Part shown: piece by piece, positions 37,101 to 48,252 of the stretch
Position numbering within the stretch: the first letter of the stretch is position 1
Layout: each line of letters starts with the position of its first letter
Assembly (NCBI GenBank): GCA_947172415.1
Contig: OX359198.1
Location: 5,797,401 to 5,861,400 of the forward strand
Direction of reading: 5' to 3'
DNA: 64,000 nucleotides
Source of the DNA: Chondrosia reniformis
Lineage: Eukaryota; Porifera; Demospongiae; Chondrillida; Chondrillidae
The notes under the pieces: model-generated
The model's database searches: none
Told to the model about the DNA's origin: nothing
What the model saw: the letters and a program-made list of their open reading frames with translations, nothing else
Position numbers and translations under genes: made by a program

Positions 37101-39601
37101 TGCAATGCAACTGGTGGCTTTGTGAGATTTGAAGGAGAGTGTATACACTTTCTGGACTGTCCTTGTAAGTACAGTGTTTGGATTATGTATGTATGTACAT
37201 TATTAATTTGAATCTTTTTACTCAATTATTTTATGTATTAACTATTTTTTACTTTATTTAAAATGCTCATGGATTTCTCTCATATATATATATATATCTA
37301 TATATATAGAATGCTAATTTGAACATATAATTATTATGACTAATTGTTCCCAGGTTAATATAACTACATATACCATTGTAATATACCAGATGTCTTCTAA
37401 TCCATTAGTGACTGTCAGGTTTCCATGGGAAAGTGTGACTACAGAAGAAGGTCTCGGAGGAACATGTCTTGAACTTGAAGCAAGTGGAAACCTCAACAGA
37501 GACTTTAACATTTCCTTAGTTCTTAGCGAGCAGCTTTCATTTGGAGAATCTACAGGAGACCCAGGTACATAAGTATATATACAGCATTCTTAATCAAAAT
37601 ACATATATATAGTCATATAATATGTTTGTATAAATATGTGTGTATATCAAGATATATTTATAGTGCATGTCTATATTACATTTGCTATTATGATAAATTC
37701 TTAAATATATTAATGTAATCTTTACTGCATGTGTATATATCCTTTTGAAATCACTTTTAATTAGTCAAGCTTAAGGCTTTCTATTATATTAAGTGTACAA
37801 GGTTGATTGAATGTATATACATGAAGTAATGAATATGGCGGTATGCAGTTTGTATGTAGTATTATGAGAGTTTTTCTTTCCAATTTCCAGTGGATTGCTG
37901 CTGTGCGGATCCAGTCATATGTGAACTGACTAGTGAATGTAATATATGGTTCACAGCTGGACAAGAGAAAGCATGTGTCTTCATCAGAATTGATAATGAT
38001 GACATTGTTGAACCAGAGACACAAGTGACAGCCACTCTAGTTAGCACAGAAATAGGAGTTGGCACAGGAGAACCAGGAACAGCTACAATTACTATACAGG
38101 ATGATGATAGCTGTATGTTCCATATATATAACGTGTTTAAGTATAGTTACTTTGGCTCAAAATATTAGTCATATATTTCTGTATCTTATTATAACACAGC
38201 TAACAGACTCTCCTTCAGGGAGACATCATTTTATTTTGGTGAAGGAAGACCTTATAGAAGTGCAACTTTAGTACAGCTACAATCACGTGTTGATGAAGAC
38301 ATTTATTCAATCATTTCTACTGAAAGTGGAACTGCTATAGGTATATCTAGGTCTATGTATATATATATGCCATGCAGCCATTGTTGCTTGTAACTATATA
38401 TGATGACATATATAATAAAACTCATGATCAGCATGCAGATGTACATGTATAATCTGAATGTGTTGTATATATGTAAAGGTATAATATATATATATAATAT
38501 GTATTATGAAAAATGAGATATCAAAGCTATCTTATCGTAGCAGCTAGTTTTGTGATATTATTAATTATTCATTGCCTCATTCAGACGGTTATGACTATCA
38601 AGGAGGAAGGTGTATGAATTCGCTGATCAGAAGTGGTAGAACCAGTGGAAGCTTGCATCTTGCTATCCTGAGAGACAGACTCAGAGATGAACCGGAGTGT
38701 TTCTACTTCAGCCTGAGTCCTCCCGACAATGCTGATACCTTTGATCCTCCTATTGCTGCATATAACCCTCAACATGCTATTGGATGGATCCAAGGGAACA
38801 AAAGAAGACTGAGTGAGATTTATACATGTGTACAGCTTTTATTGTAACTATACTGTGTATATAATATTAAGTTAAACACAAGCTTATATTCATAGCCACG
38901 ACTCTTAATCACAAATACTATTTAGACTTAGAGATGTTTTTAATTTTGACATCGAAAACATTTAGTTAAATGTCAGTGTCAAAGAGTAAGGTATATACTC
39001 TCTAGGAAATGGCTGAAAAAACATGGTCATCCTATATATACATGTACAGTGTGCCTTATATGTAGTTATTATTATATATATTATTATATCTGACAGTGTT
39101 ACTTTAATTAAAACATAAAATAACAATATATGAACACCATGTATGCATGTGTCCATTCAATTGTATTTTGAAATAGTGGCCCCAAATACAGCAACTCATG
39201 ATTGTCATGATGCAGACAAAACTGCTGCAGAAATATGTACATCTGAACTGGGTATGTCATTGACTGCATAGTAATTATATATACATATACATATATATGC
39301 TATAATTAATTTTGTAGTTGCTGTGGTAAGATTTGAGTTTGAGTTGAATCCAAAGGATTGCTGTTTGGGATTTCTTGTGACCCTGAGAGAAGTGCTGAAA
39401 GGACCATTCCTTGATGGGGTGCAAAAGAACATCTTTGCCCTTCCTGTGCGTGGGTGTAACAACTTGACCTACAGACAAGGACAGCTCCTCCTTGTGGGAG
39501 GAACTGTAGATGCTGATGGTGACATCAAGATATCCAGCCTGTATAACTGCGATCAGTATGTTCCTCTTCTGGAAGATGTGATAGCAGCCTGTGTTGCTTG
39601 A
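33450..39601 (+). CDS. Secreted Calx-beta / VWD-C8-TIL protein, gene A
   Basis: Fourteen exons: 33450-33474, 33558-33593, 33660-33794, 34153-34362, 34470-35426, 35621-35785, 35985-36863, 36985-37164, 37409-37564, 37891-38112, 38200-38340, 38585-38812, 39177-39251, 39318-39601; 3,693 bp, 1,230 residues. All 13 introns are phase 1. Order: signal peptide (MSPKIILILILSCLTEA); Calx-beta-like (exons 3-4); Cys-rich then VWD with GDPHYRTFD and CGLLGNFDGD, and C8 (exon 5); TIL (exon 6); second VWD with GDPHYTTFDG and CGLCGNYNGD, and C8 (exon 7); TIL (exon 8); Calx-beta-like (exons 9-10); a third, weaker Calx-like unit (11-12); an unrecognised Cys-bearing C-terminus (13-14). No membrane segment is seen, so it is likely extracellular. 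VWD-C8-TIL assemblies form disulphide-linked multimers in VWF and mucins; Calx-beta plus VWD is the make-up of sponge aggregation-factor proteins. Adhesion or matrix role is inferred. Confidence 0.88.
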
Positions 39602-39927
39602 GCAACAAGCTCCGCCCCTCTCAGTCCACACATCAGATCTAACATAGGAAGTACTCAAACATTATTGGATAGAAAATGACTTCATTATTTTCTAGTAGCC
39701 TAGTTGTTAACTCACATTAGTTTACTAATTAATCTAAAAAACAATGTTTTCACCAATTGATTATTGTAGCAAGTTGTAATTGATATGAAAATTTTGTTGT
39801 ACGTTGTATGTGGAATTCAGTATTCTTAATAATGGCATATATGTCCTTTAATTAGCAGGACCTATATGAGACTGCTGTAGGTAGAGAATTACTTTGCAGA
39901 TTTTTAAATAATCATTGATAATTTTCT

Positions 39928-40139
39928 CACAGGATCAAATTTCAGGTTTCAGAAGGCATGAAACCTATCTGAAACTTCTTGAACAGCCAGGTTTCAAAAG
40001 GGTGCTCAAGTGTGTGCTAATAGATTAATTTCATAGGTTTCAAATTTTAACAGCCCCCTTTCATACCTTTTGAAACCTGGCTGTTCGAAGAGTTTCAAAT
40101 AGGTTTCATGCCTTCTGAAACCTGAAATTTGATCCTGTG
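39928..40139. mobile_element. Palindromic MITE M1, copy 1
   Basis: Near-perfect inverted arms of about 75 bp (CACAGGATCAAATTTCAGGT, CAGAAGGCATGAAACCTAT, AACAGCCAGGTTTCAAAAGG) around a spacer of about 55 bp, 0.33 kb after the gene A stop codon. The same element is at the same place after gene B (48,041-48,252), so it was there before the duplication. Confidence 0.88.
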
Positions 40140-40275
40140 TCTGTCCAACTGCTTCTACAACAGCACATGACAGTGGTTGATGCAATAACACGTTTTTGCA
40201 GAATTTGTGCATTATTTGATCTACATGCCTTGCAATTGAGAGGGAGCTATGTACATGAAGTTTGACTAAGCCCTA

Positions 40276-40800
40276 AGCGAAAATTGTGGTCTTCTCGGCC
40301 GCCATTTTTAGATAAGAGATCATGGTTTTTGGCACATTTCTCTTGTCTGAGACGTTATTTCGAGATTTTCGCCAAGAACATTTTCAAATCAATTTAAAAC
40401 AAGTAATATTAAGGGGAATACAAGTAAATAAAAAACATTTACGAAAATGATGTTGGAAGTAGGAATGGCAGTGTTCACTAATACATCTGCAAAAAGTATT
40501 GAAACAAGACACTGATTATATGATAAGGCTAATCATACAGAGTTGCATATACACTAAAATTTAAGTAACTTAACCATACACTTCTGTGTTTGGGTGCACC
40601 ATTCCTACTTGAGGTTAGTGCGCCCAAACACAGAAGTGTATGGTTAAGTTACTTGAATTTCAATGTATATGCAACTTCTGTATGATTAGCCTTATCATAT
40701 AATCAGTATCTTGTTTCAATACTTTTTGCAGATGTATTAGTGAACACTGCCATTCCTACTTCCAACATCATTTTCGTAAATGTTTTTTATTTACTTGTAT
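40276..40800 (-). mobile_element. Palindromic element P3 at the junction of the tandem units
   Basis: Body fragment 40,276-40,410 (minus sense; GTGGTCTTCTCGGCCGCC) followed by a hairpin: arms 40,418-40,599 and 40,620-40,800, spacer about 20 bp, with few mismatches. On the left it cuts off the gene A 3' flank right after GAAGTTTGACT, which in gene B continues into ACATTCAAAC. On the right the gene B upstream region starts at once. Confidence 0.88.
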
Positions 40801-41680
40801 ATATATATAATAATTTACCTGCCTTCTGCACGGGTATAACCAAATATATAATAGGGCAATCAAATTCTTTTTTAAAAATTATTTAATTAAATATAGCAGC
40901 TATATAGACAATTGCAATTTACAATCGTAGTATACTTACTAGCTCCATTGATTAATATGCAAATGGTTTAATTTATTGGAGTTAATAATATGTACGTACA
41001 TACAGTATATACAGTACGTAGCTGTCAGACAACCTCAATTAACATATTGGCCCAGGTTTCAAATGACAACAGCAGTTATTGCAACTTAACAGGATTGATT
41101 GAAGGGCTTGCTTAAATATTCATGCATGTGTAGATTTCCCTGAATATACTTAAAAGTCTTCAAGATATGGCATGTGATAGTTGAAATTGAAAGCAGATCT
41201 ATGGTACTGTATTATCATGGGGCCTGCTTGGTGTGAGGAGATACAGTCACTGAAACTGAAACTGGAGGCATATTATATACATGAGAAGCCTCTTTATCAA
41301 GTGAGAATACTATTTATTCCTGACTATTAGGCATTCCACCTGAAGCCAATTAGAATAATTGGTTTAGATCATGGTTTTAGTGCACCCATACACAAAGGCA
41401 ATGAGGTCATAAACATATTAAGTTACTATCCCTCCTTATCTGCTATATAGGCGGAAATGCAATACATAATTTCTCAAGTAATACTTTATAGTGTTCATAC
41501 ATATATCTGCTATGTAGAAAGGCTTCTGTTATAGGATTTTTTACTATTTGATCGAGGTATCTCACTATTCACTGTTATAAACATATATATCTGTAAATCT
41601 CTGTATGTACCTGTAAATGGTTTAGTATAAAAGGCAGTTCCTGATGGAGCTGCTTCAGCTGATATTTCACAGCAACAGAG
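40801..41680 (+). promoter_or_regulatory. Upstream region of VWD gene B
   Basis: Matches 32,600-33,449 with small indels, including the identical stretch around the TATA box and 5' leader. The first part (AAGCTTTTCTGCAGCTGGTA block) is missing where P3 is inserted. Confidence 0.65.
41626..41633 (+). promoter_or_regulatory. TATA box of VWD gene B
   Basis: TATAAAAG, 47 bp before the start codon, in a leader identical to that of gene A. Confidence 0.7.
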
Positions 41681-44600
41681 ATGTCACCCAAGATCATACT
41701 GATATGTAAGTTTACTATAGTGTCACTTAATAGTTTAATAGTATATATATGGATAACTGTATTATCTTTTTATGCATGGGATGTAGTGATTTTGAGCTGC
41801 CTTACAGAAGCTCAGAATCAAGGTAAGGAGTCAATGAAATACAGGCATGTATCATGAATATACACTTGTATATATTCTAAATTGATAGTAACAGTACTAG
41901 TACGCTTTGAAGAAACAACAGTTGATGTTGGCGAAGCAGATGGACAAGTTACTGTAACACTAACTGCAACACCAGCAGCAACTCAAGCCTTTCAAATTAT
42001 GTTTCGCTGTTTTCCAGACAGTGCTGGAGGTACGAAATACCATAAACTATATATGTATATGTTATCTGTTGTAGGTAGACACTCTATATTAACTTCAAGG
42101 ACAGATACAGTGGATGATGGTATATACGTATGTACTTACACATGTCAAAGAAGAGAGAGTGCTATATATATATAGAGAGAGAGAGTGCTATATATATATA
42201 TAGTAAGAGAGAGAGAGAGAGAAAGAGGAATTTGAAGCAATTTAACTGTCGTCTCTCTTTGTATACAGCTACTACAGATGATATCAATGGAGTCTCAAGA
42301 TTCACAGCCTCCTTTGCCAATGGAGCCACAACTGCTACTTCAGTCATTAACATTAACAATGATGCAGAGGATGAGGCTACTGAGAGCATTAACTGCTTTC
42401 CAACCACCCAAGGAGCTCCAGCGTTTGTAGCTGTGACTGGAGATCTAACTATAAACATCTTTGATGATGATTCCTTGAGTGAGTAAGGTTTTCTAGTAAA
42501 TATTGCTACATGCACATATGTATACTAATCCTAAATAATTATTGTTCTATAAACTTTATGTTCATGCATGTTTTCCGTTATATAGATTGTCCAGCTCACT
42601 TGACTCCAAGATTTGGAACTTCAAAGCCTACGTGTAACGATCGCAATCCAGCTCCCGGAGCCGAGACCTACGACTGCTACTGCCCAGTTGGACAACTAGA
42701 CGTGGGAGCACTCTGTGGGACAGAGACTGATTGTCCAAGTGGTACTGGAACAGGTTCAGCAGCCGGGGATCCTCATTATCGTACCTTTGATCAGCTTTAT
42801 TATGACTTATTTGACACTTGCTATCATGTATTCTCCAAAGACTGTGAGGGTGAAACCTTTGCAGTTTACAGCTACACCACTAATCAATGCTCTGGTGGAA
42901 ATACACCGACCTGCATTGAAAGAGCAATAGTTGAAATCCCAAAATATGATAGCAGAATCATTCTAAATGGAGCTGATCTGTCCGTGACATATCAAGGAGA
43001 TGTTCCACCTACTGACAGAGTTAGAGTAATCACGGGCACTTCCATCACTGTACAGCTTTATGATTATGATGTAACAATCTCATTTTGGAGATGGTATCTC
43101 CAAGTGACAGCTAGTGACACTTATAGAGGAAAACTCTGTGGATTGCTTGGAAATTTTGATGGAGATAGCACTAATGATTACATATTGCCAAATGGCTCTG
43201 TGTTTACTAGTGCAGTTCCCGAGTTTGAAATTGCCTACAGAGTCCAGCCCAGTGATCTAGGTCTCTTAGATGAGGTGTGTGAGCCTCAGCCACCCCAGCC
43301 TGCTCCACCTTGCACTGGAGATCCGAAAGTGAAAGCAGAGGCTTTCTGTGCTGCCTTGCTGAATGACTCTGGATCATATGCAGCCTGTAATGACACCGTT
43401 GATCCTCAACAGTCTTACAATGACTGCGTGCTTGACCAGTGTTTATGTCAGACTGATACATGTGGCTGTTCAGCCATTCAGGACTACTCAGACAGGTGCC
43501 AAGCTGCTGGCGTAACCACAGGAAACCCACCTGCTGCTTGTAGTGAGTTATTATCACAAAGTATTATACGTATATAGGGGTATAGTTATGTCACATAAAG
43601 TTATATAGCTATATAGCATTAAATACTACATAGCCTAAAGCCCTAAGAAGAGAGAAGTATATACTAATCATCTTATATACTGCTTGTGCTACATAATTAT
43701 GTATACTTCCTATATACTTATTATATATAGTTCCAGAGTGTCCAGAAGGTCAAACATATAAAACCTGTGGTCCACTTGTACCTGCTACATGTGGGGATTT
43801 TGCTGGCATAGAACTGCCATGTAAGGCAGGATGCTTCTGTCCTGATGGTCTTGTTGTGAAAGATGGAACATGTGTAACTCCTGCAGAATGCACAAGTGAG
43901 ACATATTTAGTTGAGATAAAACTGTTTTAGATATACATCAATATATTTAAAGTTAGATTTACATTTATATGAATATATGAAAGAAACTAGAAGAATGCAT
44001 ACATAAAAATTGAGAGTGATTAGAAGCATTGGTGATATTATTATATTACATACATTTATTCAAATACAGGCGTTATTGAACCTCCAGTGGATCCTCCAAA
44101 CCCTCCTGATCCAAGCTTTAAAACCTGCAGAGCTTGGGGAGATCCCCACTACACCACTTTTGATGGCGCAGTACACCACTTCCAAGGTGTCTGCTGGTAT
44201 ACATTTGTTAAGGAAGTCAACGATAAGTTTGCAATATACAGCTATCAGAAGCTTTGCGGTGGTCAAGTAACTTGCATTCAACGGGTATCCATCAAAGTTG
44301 CTGGCTATGATGAACTAGTTAATGTAACACTAAATGGTGCCATTGAACCAGCTATAGCAGATCTTCCTCCTGACATATTTAATGTTATATTGCAGAGTAG
44401 ATATTACACAATTGTTATTCAGGTTCCAGTTGACATTCAAGGAGTTTCCTTTAAGGTACCAGTGACTGTGGTATTTGGTGGTGGATATGATCTACGTGTG
44501 ACAGTACCTGACACTTTTGCAAATGAGGTCTGTGGATTATGTGGAAATTACAATGGCGACCCGGGTGATGATTTTGCTGTTCTACTGGATAACGATACTA

Positions 44601-47600
44601 AAGTGCCAAACACCGATCTTGGGGACTTTGGACTATCATTTGCAAACTACGAGCTTTCAGAGGCTGAGGATTGTGAGGTGCGACAGGCTGTTCCCGAGCC
44701 ATGTGAGGGAGCTAAGAGAAGAAGAGCAGAAATATTTTGTGAAGCCATTCGCAGAGAAGCCGAAGCACAAGGATGTGCTGACATCTTGAGTCCCCTGGAA
44801 TTCATCAACACATGTGTGTTTGATCACTGTGCAGGGGATGACGATGCAGGAAATATAGACACTAGTGCAGCATGTGGCTCAGCAGTTAATTACTTTGGTC
44901 GCTGTGCAGAATTGGGTTTGAGAGAAGCTACAATTCCAAATGAATGCCGTAAGTATATAATATGTAGATTTGAAACTGCATGTATTCCAAAGTGCAAATA
45001 ATATGGCATAATATACCAACTGTTTCATGATACAAGTTTGTTGAACGCATATATACCTGTAATATACAGTGCCTGATTGTGCTGAAGGAGAGGAATATTC
45101 CACTTGTGGACTTGCAGAAGAACCCTCCTGCCTCAATCCTGATGGAGTAATGATACCTGGTGCTCAATGTCTACAAGGCTGCTTCTGCAATGCAACTGGT
45201 GGCTTTGTGAGATTTGAAGGAGAGTGTATACACTTTCTGGACTGTCCGTGTAAGTACAGTGTTTGGATGTACGTACATTAATTTTTTACTCAATTATTTT
45301 ATGTATTAACTATATTTACTTTATTTAAAATCCTCATGGATTTCTCTCATATATATATATCTATATAGAATGCTAATTTGAACATATAATTATTATGACT
45401 AATTGTTCCCAGGTTAATATAACTATATATATGTATATATCATTGTAATATACCAGATGTCTTCTAATCCATTAGTGACTGTCAGGTTTCCATGGGAACG
45501 TGTGACTACAGAAGAAGGTCTTGGAGGAACATGTCTTGAACTTGAAGCAAGTGGAAACCTCAACAGAGATTTTAACATTTCCTTAGTTCTTAGCGAGCAA
45601 CTTTCATTTGGAGAATCTACAGCAGACCCAGGTACATAAGTATATACACTGTATAACAGCATTCTTTATCAAATATATATAAATATGTGTGTATATCAAG
45701 AGATATTAATAGTGCATGTCTATATTACATTTGCTATTATGATAAATTCTTAAATATATTAATGTAATCTTTACTGCATGTGTATATGTCCTTTTGAAAT
45801 CACTTTTAATTAGTCAAGCTTAAGGCTTTCTATTATGTTTATTTTTTGTGTACACATACAGTTGATTGAATGCATATATATATATGAAGAAATGAATATG
45901 ACGGTATGCAGTTTGCATGTTGTATTATGAGAGTTTTTCTTTCCAATTTCCAGTGGATTGCTGCTGTGCGGATCCAGTTATATGTGAACTGACTAGTGAA
46001 TGTAATATATGGTTTACAGCTGGACAAGAGAAAGCATGTGTCTTCATCAGAATTGATAATGATGACATTGTTGAACCAGAGACACAAGTGACAGCCACTC
46101 TAGTTAGCACAGAAATAGGAGTTGGCACAGGAGAACCAGGAACAGCTACAATTACTATACAGGATGATGATAGCTGTATGTTCCATATATAATGTGTTTA
46201 AGTATAGATACTTTGCCTCAAAATATTAGTCATATATTTCTGTATCTTATTATAACACAGCTAACAGACTCTCCTTCAGGGAGACATCATTTTATTTTGG
46301 TGAAGGAAGACCTTATAGAAGTGCAACTTTAGTACAGCTACAATCAGGTGTTGATGAAGACATTTATTCAATCATTTCTACTGAAAGTGGAACTGCTATA
46401 GGTATTTCTAGGTCTATGAATATATATATGCCATGCAGCCATTGTTGCTTGTAACTATCTATGATGACATATATAATACAACTCATGCATCAGCATGCAG
46501 ATGTACATGTATAATCTGAATGTGTTGTATGTAAAGGTATAATATATATATATAATATGTATTATGAAAAATGAGATATCAAAGAAATCTTATCATGACA
46601 GCTAGTTTTGTGATATTATTATTAATTATTCATTGCCTCATTCAGATGGTTATGACTATCAAGGAGGAAGGTATATGAATTCACTGATCAGAAGTGGTAG
46701 AACCAGTGGAAGCTTGCATCTTGCTATCCTGAGAGACAGACTCATAGATGAACCGGAGTGTTTCTACTTCAGCCTGAGTCCTCCCGACAATGCTGATACC
46801 TTTGATCCTCCTATTGCTGCATATAACCCTCAACATGCTATTGGATGGATCCAAGGGAACAAAAGAAGACTGAGTGAGATTTATACATGTGTACAGCTTT
46901 TATTGTAACTATACTGTGTATATAATATTAAGTTAAACATAAGCTCATATTCATAGCCACGACTCTTAATCACAAATACTATTTAGACTTAGAGATGTTT
47001 TTAATTTTGACATCGAAAACATTTAGTTAAATGTCAGTGTCAAAGAGTAAGGTATATACTCTCTAGGAAATGGCTGAAAAAACATGGTCATCCTATATAT
47101 ACATGTACAGTGTGCCTTATATGTAGTTATTATTATATATATTATTATATCTGACAGTGTTACTTTAATTAAAACATAAAATAACAATATATGAACACCA
47201 TGTATGCATGTGTCCATTCAATTGTATTTTGAAATAGTGGCCCCAAATACAGCAACTCATGATTGTCATGATGCAGACAAAACTGCTGCAGAAATATGTA
47301 CATCTGAACTGGGTATGTCATTGACTGCATAGTAATTATATATATATACATATACATATATATGCTAATTAATTTTGTAGTTGCTGTGGTAAGATTTGAG
47401 CTTGAGTTGAATCCAAAGGATTGCTGTTTGGGATTTCTTGTGACCCTGAGAGAAGTGCTGAAAGGACCATTCCTTGATGGGGTGCAAAAGAACATCTTTG
47501 CCCTTCCTGTGCGTGGGTGTAACAACTTGACCTACAGACAAGGACAGCTCCTTCTTGTGGGAGGAACTGTAGATGCTGATGGTGACATCAAGATATCCAG

Positions 47601-47664
47601 CCTGTATAACTGCGATCAGTATGTTCCTCTTCTGGATGATGTGATAGCAGCCTGTGTTGCTTGA
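41681..47664 (+). CDS. Secreted Calx-beta / VWD-C8-TIL protein, gene B
   Basis: Fourteen exons: 41681-41705, 41787-41822, 41889-42029, 42269-42478, 42586-43542, 43731-43895, 44070-44948, 45070-45249, 45476-45631, 45954-46175, 46261-46401, 46646-46873, 47238-47312, 47381-47664; 1,232 residues, all introns phase 1. It is a tandem copy of gene A with intact frame and the same domain order. About 25-30 amino-acid differences were counted by eye. They include a two-residue insertion (LV) at the start of the first Calx-like unit, a Cys to Tyr change (GGRCMNS to GGRYMNS, exon 12), Ala to Arg and Ser to Arg in the first VWD (TDRVRVITG, DTYRGKL) and Val to Gly beside the second VWD core (FGGGYDL). Both VWD metal-site-like GDPHY motifs and CGLxG motifs are kept. 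Introns differ by microsatellite length only. Function as for gene A. Confidence 0.88.
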
Positions 47665-48040
47665 GCAACAAGCTCCGCCCCTCTCAGTCCACACATCAGA
47701 TCTAACATAGGAAGTTCTCAAACATTATTGGAAAGAAAATGACTTCATTATTTTCTAGTAGCCTAGTTGTTAACTCACATTATAATTAGTTTACTAATCA
47801 ATCTAAAAAACAATGTTTTCACCAATTGATTATTGTAGCAAGTTGCAATTGATATGAAACTTTTGTTAAAAAAAAACTTTTGTTGTACGTTGTATATAAA
47901 ATACAATGATAACTATGGAATTCAGTATTCTTAATAATGGCATATATATATATATGTCATTTAATTAGCAGGACCTATATGAGACTGCTGTAGGTAGAGA
48001 ATTACTTTGCAGATTTTTAAATAATCATTGATAATTTTCT

Positions 48041-48252
48041 CACAGGATCAAATTTCAGGTTTCATATTGCATGAAACCTATCTGAAACTTCTTGAACAGC
48101 CAGGTTTCAAAAGGGTGCTCAAGTGTGTGCTAATAGATTAATTTCATAGGTTTCAAATTTTAACAGCCCCCTTTCATACCTTTTGAAACCTGGCTGTTTG
48201 AAGAGTTTCAAATAGGTTTCATGCCTTCTGAAACCTGAAATTTGATCCTGTG
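48041..48252. mobile_element. Palindromic MITE M1, copy 2
   Basis: As the 39.93-kb copy, with one arm changed (CATATTGCATGAAACC in place of CAGAAGGCATGAAACC), so this hairpin is less perfect. Confidence 0.85.

Noticed and set aside
37336-37408. Upstream extension of VWD exon 9 (in-frame ATG and CAG before it)
   Set aside because: Joining at the earlier AG sites gives a stop codon at once in the required phase 1; only the AG at 37,407-37,408 keeps the frame and restores the LTVRF pattern seen in exon 3.
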